IMG/VR virus record: IMGVR_UViG_3300037827_000262
Location: 1-39,380 of that record
Strand: one strand, 5' to 3'
Length of the DNA stretch: 39,380 nucleotides
DNA from: a virus
Shown here piece by piece: positions 1-7,313 of this stretch (positions within the stretch are counted from its first letter, which is position 1; the number at the start of each line of letters is the position of its first letter). The notes beneath the pieces were generated by a model that was not told the origin of the DNA, made no database searches, and worked only from the letters and a program-made list of their open reading frames with translations. Position numbers and translations under genes: made by a program.

Positions 1-2
1 TC

Positions 3-2360
3 TCGGCGCTCATGCACTCGCTGGAGACGAACCTGTCGGTCGCAGGCGAGTGCTTCATGCTCGGCCAGCAGGACCCGATGACCGGCTCGCAGACGTGGAC
101 CGTGCGCTCGATCGACGAACTCGTCGTGTACGCGGACACGTTCAAGTTGCGCGAAGTCCCGATGGACCCGAACGGCGTCATGGGCTGGAAGGTGCTCGAC
201 CCCGACCTGACGGTCGCGTTCCGCATGTGGGTCCCGCACCCGCGCTACCGCAAGTTGGCCGACTGCTCGCTCCGCGCGATCATGGACGACTGCGACGCGC
301 TCCTCATCCTGCGCCGAGGGATTCGCGCTGCCGGTCGCTCGCGTCTCGCCGGTCGCGGCCTCCTGCTCATCCCGAACGAGTTGTCGATCGCGGTCCCGCA
401 GGACGACAACCGCGACCCGAAAGCGGACCCGTTCGTCGACGCCCTCACCGAGTCGATGCTGGAGCCGATCGGTGACGAGGCGATGGCATCAGCGATGGTG
501 CCGATCGTCGCGCGCGGACCGGGCGAGCACATCAAGGAAGTCCGGCTCATCGACTTCGCGATGGCGTTCGACGCGGCTGCGAGCAAGGTCCGCGAGGAAC
601 TCATCGGGATAATCGCCACCGGGATCGACATGCCGAAGTCGATCATCGAAGGCGTCGAGGACATGAACCACTGGACGGCGTGGCAGGTCGACGACGACAC
701 GTTCCGGGCGCATATCGAGCCGGGAGTCCAGACCGACTGCGACTGCCTCACGGCTGGTTACCTCCGCCCATACCTCGCGAACTGCGACGACATCTCGCCG
801 GACGACCAAGCAGCGTGGATCGAGCGCTGCGTCGTGTGGTACGACCCCACCGAACTCGTCACGCATCCGGACCGAGGCAAGGACGCGCTCGCGCTCTACA
901 ACCTCCGCGAGTTGTCAGGCGAGGCGCTCCGTCGCGAGACCGGATTCAACGAGGCGGACAAGCCGGACCCGGTGGAACTCGTGACACGCGCCGTGTCGCT
1001 CGCACGGACCTACCCGCCCAACGCGCTCCTCGCGATCCTCTCGCGGCTCGACCCGACGCTCTCGTTCCCCGCGATCACTACGGCCGGCACGTTCCCCGGC
1101 GTGAAGGGCGGCAGCGTGACTGCCGAGGAGTTGCCGGTTGCTCCGGGTGCGCCGCTCCCCGGCGCTCCGGCGATCGGTACGCCGGTCGACCACGCGGAGA
1201 CGGCACCAGCGCCGCCCACACGCGCCCCTGCGCCGCCATCGACGCCGGACCGGACCGACGGAGCGCCGCCACCGCCAGCGGCGGTCACAGGGGTAGGAAA
1301 GCGGAAGCCGACCGGCCACGAGATCCGGCTGTCACGACGGCTCGGCTCGATCGACCAAGTGCTGCGAGCACGCATCCAGACCGCGAGCAACGCGGCGATG
1401 CAGCGGCTCTTGGAGAAGGCAGGCGGGCGACTCCGCCAGAAGGTCGCGAGAAACGCGGCGCTCCGTCCCAAGATCGCGATGACCCGGAACGAGATGGTCG
1501 GCGCCGTCCTCGGTCAGTCCGTCGTCGAGGCGGGGAAACTCACGGCAGCCGCGCTCATGGACTCGGACTGGTCCGATCTCCACGACCAGTTCGTCGGCTG
1601 GATCGAGCAGGCGCAGGTCGAGGCGCTGACGACCGCGTGCGCGATCGCTGGCATCGAGATCACGTCGCCGCGCGCCGCACACGCCGCGACGCAGTTCATC
1701 CGGCAGACGAAGGCAGCGTGGGCGCTGTACCAGCGCGCGCTAACCGAGCGCTCGCACCGGCTCCTCTACGACCCGCACCCCGGCCACGATCCCAAGACGG
1801 TCGACGACTTCAACCCGAACACGCTGGTACCCGCATCGATGGTGCGCGTCGCGCTCGCGATCGCCGGTGGCTCGACGCGTCCGGGCGCCATGCTGCTCGC
1901 GGCTGGGTTCGAGGCGGGACCGACCGGCGACGCTGGGTTCAGCCCGACGGGTGGCACGGTCTCCGCGCTCCTCACGAGCGAGGACGTCGGACAGATCGGG
2001 ACCGGCGACACGATCGGCTCGATGCTCACGGACAGCGGCGCGGAGACAGATCAGTTCGAGTGGGTGCACGGTCCGTCGAACAGACCGTTCGATCCGCACG
2101 AGGCGCTCGACGGCGTGACGTTCTCGTCGTTCGACGACGACGCGCTGGCGAACTCCGGCGACTTCCCCGACAGCGATTACTTCTACCCCGGCGACCACGA
2201 CGGCTGTCTCTGCGACGTCAACCCGCTCTGGATGAGCAGTGACGACTCGGGCGGGGACGAGGGCGACGATGGAGGCGGGAGCGCGGTCGACGTGCTCGAC
2301 GGCGGTGACGTGAGCGACGCGGCGCCGTCGCCTGCGGATAACGCCGAGGTCGCGGAGTGA
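3..2360 (+). CDS. Portal protein with C-terminal MuF-like domain (5' partial)
   Basis: The frame is open to the left edge of the window, so the N-terminus is missing; the first internal ATG is at 12. The first ~330 residues have the character of an actinophage portal protein, which forms the dodecameric DNA channel at the capsid vertex. A Pro/Ala-rich linker (~residues 355-425) leads to a helical region. The C-terminus carries WVHG, PHEALDG and a PGDHDGC-LC-DV motif that matches the His/Cys end of MuF minor head proteins. Portal-MuF fusions are known in phages of Actinobacteria. The tail is acidic and Asp/Gly-rich. Position directly before the protease and capsid genes fits a head-assembly role. 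The terminase genes would be expected just upstream, outside the window. Confidence 0.8.
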   Translation, partial: SALMHSLETNLSVAGECFMLGQQDPMTGSQTWTVRSIDELVVYADTFKLREVPMDPNGVMGWKVLDPDLTVAFRMWVPHPRYRKLADCSLRAIMDDCDALLILRRGIRAAGRSRLAGRGLLLIPNELSIAVPQDDNRDPKADPFVDALTESMLEPIGDEAMASAMVPIVARGPGEHIKEVRLIDFAMAFDAAASKVREELIGIIATGIDMPKSIIEGVEDMNHWTAWQVDDDTFRAHIEPGVQTDCDCLTAGYLRPYLANCDDISPDDQAAWIERCVVWYDPTELVTHPDRGKDALALYNLRELSGEALRRETGFNEADKPDPVELVTRAVSLARTYPPNALLAILSRLDPTLSFPAITTAGTFPGVKGGSVTAEELPVAPGAPLPGAPAIGTPVDHAETAPAPPTRAPAPPSTPDRTDGAPPPPAAVTGVGKRKPTGHEIRLSRRLGSIDQVLRARIQTASNAAMQRLLEKAGGRLRQKVARNAALRPKIAMTRNEMVGAVLGQSVVEAGKLTAAALMDSDWSDLHDQFVGWIEQAQVEALTTACAIAGIEITSPRAAHAATQFIRQTKAAWALYQRALTERSHRLLYDPHPGHDPKTVDDFNPNTLVPASMVRVALAIAGGSTRPGAMLLAAGFEAGPTGDAGFSPTGGTVSALLTSEDVGQIGTGDTIGSMLTDSGAETDQFEWVHGPSNRPFDPHEALDGVTFSSFDDDALANSGDFPDSDYFYPGDHDGCLCDVNPLWMSSDDSGGDEGDDGGGSAVDVLDGGDVSDAAPSPADNAEVAE

Positions 2361-2395
2361 CGAAGCCACCGAAACCGTCGCCGAGCAAGACTAAG

Positions 2396-2420
2396 TAAAG
2401 CCGACTAGAGTTCTCGACTC
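2396..2420 (+). promoter_or_regulatory. Promoter-like motif copy A, upstream of the SLOG gene
   Basis: TAAAGC (2396-2401) is followed closely by the TANNNT hexamer TAGAGT (2406-2411). The same arrangement occurs at 35112-35127 and 38325-38340. The hexamer is 49 nt before the ATG at 2455. No clear -35 box was seen, so this is either a phage-specific promoter or an operator. Confidence 0.45.
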
Positions 2421-2454
2421 GTCGCGAGAGACGCGGCGAAGTCTGGAGGACGTA

Positions 2455-2793
2455 ATGGCGCGTGTACTTGTGTTCGGTGGTCGTGACTACAACGACGACC
2501 TCGCGATGCGGTTGGTGCTTTCAGGGAACCTGAAACCGGGAGACGTCGTTGTCCACGGCGGCGCTCGCGGAGCCGACGCGCTCGCGGGCGACGTCGCCGG
2601 TCGAGTACTCGGTTATCCGATCGAGGTCCACAACGCGGACTGGAACCGCTACGGGCGGCGAGCCGGACCGCTTCGCAACCAAGAGATGCTCGACAGTGGT
2701 ATCGACCGAGCGATCGAGTTCCCCGGCGGGAAAGGGACCGCCGATATGCACTCGCGGCTCGCGAGGGCTGGCGTCGAGATCGTGGTCGCATGA
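2455..2793 (+). CDS. YspA/YpsA-related SLOG family protein (DUF2493-like)
   Basis: A 112-residue protein starting MARVLVFGGRDY, with a VVHGGARGAD loop (~residues 32-41) and a later RNQEML segment. These are the nucleotide-binding Rossmann-like motifs of DUF2493/YspA-type SLOG proteins. SLOG domains are thought to bind nucleotide-derived ligands; no activity can be assigned here. The ATG follows a strong CTGGAGGA ribosome-binding site (2443-2450). The gene overlaps the next by ATGA. It opens the accessory block between portal and protease and has its own promoter-like motif upstream. Family assignment is firm; function is unknown. Confidence 0.8.
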   Translation: MARVLVFGGRDYNDDLAMRLVLSGNLKPGDVVVHGGARGADALAGDVAGRVLGYPIEVHNADWNRYGRRAGPLRNQEMLDSGIDRAIEFPGGKGTADMHSRLARAGVEIVVA

Positions 2794-3503
2794 CGCGCCG
2801 TCGAGATCGCGAACCGCTCGCCGACCGCATCGAGCGTCTGCGACGCGAGCGCTCCGTGCCGGAAGCAGACCTGTTTAGTCAGGCGACGCCGGACGACCCC
2901 TCGCCTCAACCTGCACCTTCACAGACCCCTCCGCCTCCGCCCCCGACTGCCCCCAAGAGGGATAGCGGACTCAAGAAGCCGGCGAAGAAGCAGCCGCACA
3001 TCCCGACGAGTGTCGACGCGGCGCGCTCGGTAAAGCACAAGACCGGCAGTCGCACCGCCGCCGTACTAGCGCTGATCCAAGAGCACCCGCGAACGGACTT
3101 CGAGATCCGTGAACTGCTCGGCGATCTCGACGCAGGAACGGCGACGCTCGACACGACGCTGGAGGCGGCGCGCTGCAAGTTGCGCGACGAGGGGTTGATC
3201 CGCGATTCCGGCAAGACGCGAATGAACCCGTCGGGTCGGAAGGCGATTCTCTGGGAGGCGGTCGAGCAACTCCCGCTCGCGACGAAACGAGAGCGCGCGT
3301 CGACGCGTGTGCAACTCATCGACCGAGCCGACCGAGCCGAGGGCGTCGTCGACCAACTCCGGCGCTCCTGCGAGCGCTGCGAGGCGCGCGGGCACGACTC
3401 GATCGCGCTCGACGAGATCCGCAGCATCATCGACCAAGGCACGCACGCTCGACGCACGCTGCCGTACGCCAAGCCCCGATTCAACCCGGCGACGAAACGA
3501 TGA
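2790..3503 (+). CDS. Winged-helix-like DNA-binding protein
   Basis: A 237-residue protein. The N-terminus is Arg-rich, and a Pro-rich linker (~residues 35-60) follows. A segment from ~75 to 155 reads as a winged helix: a helix ending in LALIQEHP, TDFEIRELLG, CKLRDEGLIRDSGKTRMNPSGR and ILWEAV. This pattern is frequent in phage proteins near RusA or HNH genes. The C-terminal part has CERCEARGHDS, possibly a metal site or an interaction helix. ATGA overlap at both ends places it in the same operon as the SLOG gene and the next small gene. A regulatory or nucleic-acid-binding role is inferred from the fold only. Confidence 0.55.
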   Translation: MTRRRDREPLADRIERLRRERSVPEADLFSQATPDDPSPQPAPSQTPPPPPPTAPKRDSGLKKPAKKQPHIPTSVDAARSVKHKTGSRTAAVLALIQEHPRTDFEIRELLGDLDAGTATLDTTLEAARCKLRDEGLIRDSGKTRMNPSGRKAILWEAVEQLPLATKRERASTRVQLIDRADRAEGVVDQLRRSCERCEARGHDSIALDEIRSIIDQGTHARRTLPYAKPRFNPATKR

Positions 3504-3721
3504 GTCTCATCCCGTGGCAGATCGACGGCGAGCCGGTTGAGGTCGCTACCGACTGGCGCGACTACGGCTACAAGACACCGGGGACGCAGTACGTGTTCAC
3601 CTACGGCGCGTGGCATCGAAAGCGACCCGACCTAAACGATCCGCAGGAGAACAGGCCGGAGAGGTTCCCGCGCTCACACGTTCGTAACGTCCACGCGAAT
3701 CTCGACCGAGACGTCCGATGA
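3500..3721 (+). CDS. Small hypothetical protein
   Basis: Encodes 73 residues beginning MSLIPWQIDGEPVEV, with a Trp/Tyr-rich middle (DWRDYGYKTPGTQYVFTYG) and a basic end. No family was recognised. The ATG overlaps the upstream stop as ATGA, and its own stop overlaps the ATG at 3718, so it sits in a continuously coupled chain. Composition matches neighbouring genes. Aromatic content and good start context argue that it is real. Confidence 0.6.
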   Translation: MSLIPWQIDGEPVEVATDWRDYGYKTPGTQYVFTYGAWHRKRPDLNDPQENRPERFPRSHVRNVHANLDRDVR

Positions 3722-3903
3722 AAGCGCATCGCTCAGGACGTCGCGCGACGACGAAACGAGAGCGACGGACGACGGCGGAGCATCGAGCGCTCGTGACGCT
3801 GAAGCGCGAATGTTTGTGCGCGTGCCACGAGACCTACGGCGGACCGACGCATCCCGACGAACGCTGCATCTGTAACGGTGGCACAGGCTGGGACTACCGT
3901 TGA
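3718..3903 (+). CDS. Small Cys-rich protein, possible zinc-binding
   Basis: Encodes 61 residues. The first half is very basic (HRSGRRATTKRERR). The second half has a cysteine cluster, CLCACHETYGG, then ERCICNGGTGWDYR. The CxCxCH...CxCNGGTGWDY arrangement resembles the small treble-clef-like CxCxxC...CxCxGG peptides common in actinophage genomes and probably binds zinc. It starts by ATGA overlap with the gene before. No function is known. Confidence 0.6.
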   Translation: MKAHRSGRRATTKRERRTTAEHRALVTLKRECLCACHETYGGPTHPDERCICNGGTGWDYR

Positions 3904-3906
3904 TAG

Positions 3907-4089
3907 GTGAACCAACGCATCCAAGGCAGCGCGCGTCGCGGCGGCGTATACGTCGAGCGTCGTGTGCTGTCGCCGAGCAAGCGCATTCAGGTGCTCGGTC
4001 CGCGAGAGCCGACGACGGAGGAACGTGCGAACGCTGACCGTCGAGGTTCCGATCCGTCCCTACTCGCTGAACGCGGAGCGATCGTCTAA
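3907..4089 (+). CDS. Small basic hypothetical protein (overlaps RusA start)
   Basis: A GTG start three bases after the preceding stop gives 60 residues beginning MNQRIQGSARRGGVYVERR. The last ~20 residues overlap the start of the RusA-like gene in another frame. No family was recognised. Position and Arg-rich N-terminus are compatible with a real small gene, but the tail could be non-conserved. Confidence is limited because most of it could be leader sequence for the RusA gene. Confidence 0.4.
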   Translation: MNQRIQGSARRGGVYVERRVLSPSKRIQVLGPREPTTEERANADRRGSDPSLLAERGAIV

Positions 4090-4408
4090 CCGCTTCGCTC
4101 GCATGAAGCGGAACAAGGAGACGCGCGAGGCGGCGTGTCTAGCGGCGACGCTGCCGGAGTTCTCGCGCGTACCGCTGTTCGATCTCGTCGCGATCGAGGT
4201 CTATCCGTGGTTCAAGATCCGTCGCGACCAAGATCCCGCGAACTGTATGCCGAGTGGGAAAGCGTGCATCGACGGACTCGTCGACGCGGGGGTTGTCGAC
4301 GACGACGACGGCGACCACGTTGCGTTCGTCCGCTTCTGGCCTGTTCAGTTCGGGCGCGACGCGCTCGTGCTGGTTGTCAATGGGAACTCGAAGGGCGGTG
4401 ATACGTGA
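4025..4408 (+). CDS. rusA: RusA-like Holliday junction resolvase
   Basis: Encodes 127 residues from the GTG at 4025, starting VRTLTVEVPIRPYSLNAE, which fits the RusA N-terminal strand and the typical ...P.S.N.. motif. The family's catalytic acidic cluster (usually D-x-DN...DAL...DDSQI) appears as DQDPANCMPSGKACIDGLVDAG and then VVDDDDGDHV. RusA proteins are dimeric Mg2+-dependent nucleases that resolve Holliday junctions or trim branched phage DNA before packaging. The frame extends upstream to 3962, but the family homology starts at 4025, where GGAGGAAC lies directly before the GTG. The stop overlaps the next GTG. The classical DN pair is DP here, so activity is not certain. Confidence 0.65.
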   Translation: MRTLTVEVPIRPYSLNAERSSNRFARMKRNKETREAACLAATLPEFSRVPLFDLVAIEVYPWFKIRRDQDPANCMPSGKACIDGLVDAGVVDDDDGDHVAFVRFWPVQFGRDALVLVVNGNSKGGDT

Positions 4409-4602
4409 ACCGGACACCGTTCGACGATCACATCCCTCTGACATTGGAGTTCCATGAAACGCATCCTGCTAGTTGTGTTCACGCTCGCGTTGTTAACGAC
4501 GAGCACGGTAACTGGTGTTGCGATTGCCAGCGCGACATTTTCGTCGGCATCGTCTACGGCGAAGTCGTTGGCTTCGACTACGGGATCATCTTCCCTCACT
4601 AG
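4405..4602 (+). CDS. Small Cys/His-rich protein overlapping the secreted protein gene
   Basis: A GTGA overlap with the RusA stop starts a 65-residue frame. It contains HPASCVHARVVNDEHGNWCC and then DCQRDIF, a plausible zinc-ribbon-like arrangement (C..H...CCxC). The last ~50 codons overlap, in a different frame, the signal-peptide region of the gene at 4454. Both frames look protein-like, so this may be true dual coding. If only one is real, the secreted protein is preferred because its own Shine-Dalgarno and signal peptide are stronger. Confidence 0.45.
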   Translation: MNRTPFDDHIPLTLEFHETHPASCVHARVVNDEHGNWCCDCQRDIFVGIVYGEVVGFDYGIIFPH

Positions 4603-4942
4603 GCACCAACGCGAGGTCGAGCACGCGCGCCGAGTCCATCGCGCGCACCTGCTCTATGCCGCGTCGAAACGTCGACAGGCTGTCGAGATCAATCACATTC
4701 AGGCGCTCATGGATTCGCGCGGCGGCGGATCGTGGCGCGACTGGGTAACGACTGGGACGTCCGACTGGTGGTGCATCCGAGTCGCCGAGGAAGGCGGGCA
4801 GGAGGCGCCGGGCAACATGTTCGGGTTCGTCCCGTTCTCTGGCGGCGACGACGCGCAGCAACGCGCCGAGGCGCTCTCGATCCTCCACGCGGTATCGAAT
4901 TGGTACCCCGCGTGGACGACCGCGCCGGGGTGCGGGCTGTAG
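4454..4942 (+). CDS. Secreted transglycosylase-like (Rpf/lysozyme-type) protein
   Basis: Encodes 162 residues. A good signal peptide (MKRILLVVFTLALLTT..., hydrophobic to ~residue 27) is followed by a Ser/Ala/Thr linker, a basic helical segment, and a C-terminal domain with WWCIRVAEEGG, GNMFGFVPF and NWYPAWTTAPGC. This matches the W.CI...E.GG...G.FG pattern of transglycosylase-like/resuscitation-factor domains, in which the Glu is catalytic. A role in cleaving peptidoglycan outside the membrane is inferred. GGAG lies ~6 nt before the ATG. A lysis-type gene between portal and protease is unusual; it may act in superinfection or host cell-wall remodelling. Confidence 0.55.
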   Translation: MKRILLVVFTLALLTTSTVTGVAIASATFSSASSTAKSLASTTGSSSLTRHQREVEHARRVHRAHLLYAASKRRQAVEINHIQALMDSRGGGSWRDWVTTGTSDWWCIRVAEEGGQEAPGNMFGFVPFSGGDDAQQRAEALSILHAVSNWYPAWTTAPGCGL

Positions 4943-4996
4943 CCAGTCCTTTGACGGAGCGCTGCGACATGGCAGACTTCCAAATCGGAGGTCACC

Positions 4997-7144
4997 ATGT
5001 CGCAGCGTTCACCCTCTCGGTCGCGTACCGAGATCCTGTCTGAGTTCTTCACCGCGAGCGGCAGATCGTTCGCCGATGCGCCGCCTGCTCCAGCGGTAGC
5101 CAAGACGCCACCGCCTCCGGGCGACGACATCGTGGTCCCCGACGACAACGCAGACGCCGGAGTCGCCGCCGCGCTCGTGAAGGCGAAGGCAGCCGTACAG
5201 GAGGCGATCACCGCGCAGAAGTCCGACACGGACACGGACCCGATCGACAAGGAGATCACGCAAGGTCTCGCACAGATCGACGCGATGCTCGACGCCGTAA
5301 CCGCGAAGCAAGCCGAGGACAACGACGCGAACGACGCGCCTAAGGGCGACGCTCCGCCGCCGGGAGACGACGCGACCGCTCCCGACGCGCCTTCGAGCAC
5401 TCCAATGGCCGTAGATGCCACTCCTCCGGTCGAGCCGGACGGACCGCCGAAGGAAGGCGACATCGAGCCGAGCGAGAAGTGCGAGACCGAGGGGTGCGCG
5501 CACCTTGCGAGCGCGCACCAAGACACCGAGATCGGCGCGAACACCGGCGCGTGCTCGATGTGCTCGTGCGAGCAGATGTCGTCACCACAGGTCGCCGAGC
5601 CGACGACCGACAACGCGCCCGCCGCGTCCGACGGCGCGACGCCGGGAGTCCCGGCAGCACCAGCCGACGGCAGCACCGCTGCGCGTGGAGCGACGGCGCT
5701 TGCCGTCGACGGAGCCGAGGATGCGCCGACGGCAGACGCACCGGCGGCGCCCTCGGCTCCCAACACGCCGCCAGCCGTTGACGCGACCGCGACAATGGGT
5801 CCGGCGTTCACCATTCCTGTCGGCGTCATCGAGGGGCAGCCGACGGGCGACGGTCGCGTGATCGAGCCGAACGCGCTGACGTGGCGCGCTCCGCCGCTTC
5901 CGCTCATGGGACTCGACACGTCACCGCACGATCCCAGCGGGTTCAGCCCGAACGATCCCGCCGTCATGTGCGGTCGGATCGACTCGCTGACGCGCGTTCC
6001 GGGTGAGGGTGGGACGCAGGTCATCATGGCAAACGGGTTCTACTTCGCGAACGACGACGGGATGCACTTCGCGGACCTCACGGACTCGATGGGTCGCTGC
6101 GGGATCTCGGCGGACATCTCCGTCGGCGAGAGCAATATCACCGCAGAGATCGGTGAGGACGGGTTCCCCGCGAACGAGCAACTCGTGTTGCTGAGCGGTG
6201 AGATCGCCGGGTTCACGCAATGCCCGTTCCCCGCGTTCACCGGCTGCTACATCGTGCTCGGCGACGGCGCAGAGGGCGGACCGGCACCGATCCCGCAGAC
6301 CGTCGACGACGCGGCGAAGCCGCCGGACGCGGTTGCAGCCGGAGGTCAACTCATCCACTGGATGATGCGCGCCGACGACGACATCTGCGAGCCGTGTGCC
6401 GACGGGATCGAGGTCGTGATCGCAAGCGGAGCCGGTCCGCTCCGTCCACCGAAAGCGTGGTTTGAGAACCCGTACTTCACGGAAGGCGACGGTCGACTCG
6501 TCGAGATGACCAACGGTCGCTCCGCCTGCCCCATCACGATCACCGACGACGGCGAGATCTTCGGACACATCGCACCGTGGGGTGTGTGTCACACCGGCGC
6601 GAGCGGGACGTGCATCATCGCACCGAAGTCGAAGGTCGACTACGCGCACTTCAAGCGCGCGCAGCACGTCGTGACCGCCGAGGGCGAGAAGGTCCGCGTC
6701 GGCACGATCACAGGGGGCGTCGGCCACGCAGGCGAGAGCGCGAAGGGTGGCGCCGCGATGGCGCACTACGACAACGCTGCGTGGCAGGTCGCCAAGGTGA
6801 ACATCGGCGAGGACTCCTACGGGATCTGGATTCACGGACAGATCTCGCCGCACGCGACCGACGAGCAGATCGAACTGCTCCGCTCGACGTCGCCGAGCGG
6901 CGACTGGCGGAACATGGGCGCTGGCCTCGAACTCGTCGCCGCGCTCGCCGTGAACCAGCCGGGGTTCCCGATCGCGCAGATCGCCGCGAGCGGTGCCGTG
7001 ATGTCCCTCGTCGCCGCAGGCGTCACGGAGATGACTCGACTCATGCACCCGGCCTTGCCGGAGGCGTCGACGCCACTCCAGCGTGCGTTGCTCGGCGCGG
7101 CCAAGGCGTTCGCCAAGAGCCGCCTTGCATCTCTGAGTCAGTAG
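4997..7144 (+). CDS. Capsid maturation protease with scaffold-like N-terminus
   Basis: Encodes 715 residues; the ATG follows GGAGG. Residues 1-265 are Pro/Ala/Asp-rich and low complexity, with a helical stretch (~55-115) and a Cys/His cluster (CETEGCAHL...CSMCSCEQ, ~155-195), so this part may act as scaffold. The C-terminal part carries the conserved signature of actinophage head-maturation proteases: FGHIAPWGVCHTG, YAHFKRAQ, HYDNAAWQVA, GEDSYGIWIHG, SGDWRNMGAGLELVAALAVN and PGFP. It would cleave scaffold and capsid precursors inside the prohead. It is followed by the capsid gene after 169 nt. Long-range order (portal, protease, capsid) supports the call. Catalytic residues cannot be fixed by eye. 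Confidence 0.8.
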   Translation: MSQRSPSRSRTEILSEFFTASGRSFADAPPAPAVAKTPPPPGDDIVVPDDNADAGVAAALVKAKAAVQEAITAQKSDTDTDPIDKEITQGLAQIDAMLDAVTAKQAEDNDANDAPKGDAPPPGDDATAPDAPSSTPMAVDATPPVEPDGPPKEGDIEPSEKCETEGCAHLASAHQDTEIGANTGACSMCSCEQMSSPQVAEPTTDNAPAASDGATPGVPAAPADGSTAARGATALAVDGAEDAPTADAPAAPSAPNTPPAVDATATMGPAFTIPVGVIEGQPTGDGRVIEPNALTWRAPPLPLMGLDTSPHDPSGFSPNDPAVMCGRIDSLTRVPGEGGTQVIMANGFYFANDDGMHFADLTDSMGRCGISADISVGESNITAEIGEDGFPANEQLVLLSGEIAGFTQCPFPAFTGCYIVLGDGAEGGPAPIPQTVDDAAKPPDAVAAGGQLIHWMMRADDDICEPCADGIEVVIASGAGPLRPPKAWFENPYFTEGDGRLVEMTNGRSACPITITDDGEIFGHIAPWGVCHTGASGTCIIAPKSKVDYAHFKRAQHVVTAEGEKVRVGTITGGVGHAGESAKGGAAMAHYDNAAWQVAKVNIGEDSYGIWIHGQISPHATDEQIELLRSTSPSGDWRNMGAGLELVAALAVNQPGFPIAQIAASGAVMSLVAAGVTEMTRLMHPALPEASTPLQRALLGAAKAFAKSRLASLSQ

Positions 7145-7313
7145 GTTCCACGGGGAACATCCGAGGATGCTTGACGCGCTCTCCGGCGCGTGCAACAGTT
7201 CCGTCACTGAACCCGACGTCTCGGTCAATCCGACTCGGAGGGGTGCCGGTCAATCCGGTCGAGGTTCGACACACGTCGGCCTCTCGTGAACCACGACCCC
7301 TCAGGAGTTTGAG
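7145..7313 (+). other. Intergenic leader of the capsid gene
   Basis: 169 nt without a convincing gene. It holds small hairpins and an 11-bp direct repeat of CGGTCAATCCG at 7222-7232 and 7247-7257. TTGACG at 7171-7176 is a possible -35, but no good -10 follows at 17 nt. AGGAG just before the ATG at 7314 is a good ribosome-binding site. A capsid promoter here is possible but not shown. Confidence 0.3.

Noticed and set aside
680-2242. Long + frame of 520 codons inside the portal gene
   Set aside because: Arg-rich out-of-frame reading of the portal-MuF coding sequence with no domain. Similar shadows occur at 6577-7782 and 10625-11923.
7171-7199. Promoter before the capsid gene (TTGACG as -35)
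   Set aside because: No acceptable -10 hexamer at suitable spacing, so it is listed only as part of the intergenic leader.
7255-7300. GGTTCGA-like T-loop sequence suggesting a tRNA
   Set aside because: No matching acceptor or anticodon stems could be built around it. No tRNA gene was found in the window.
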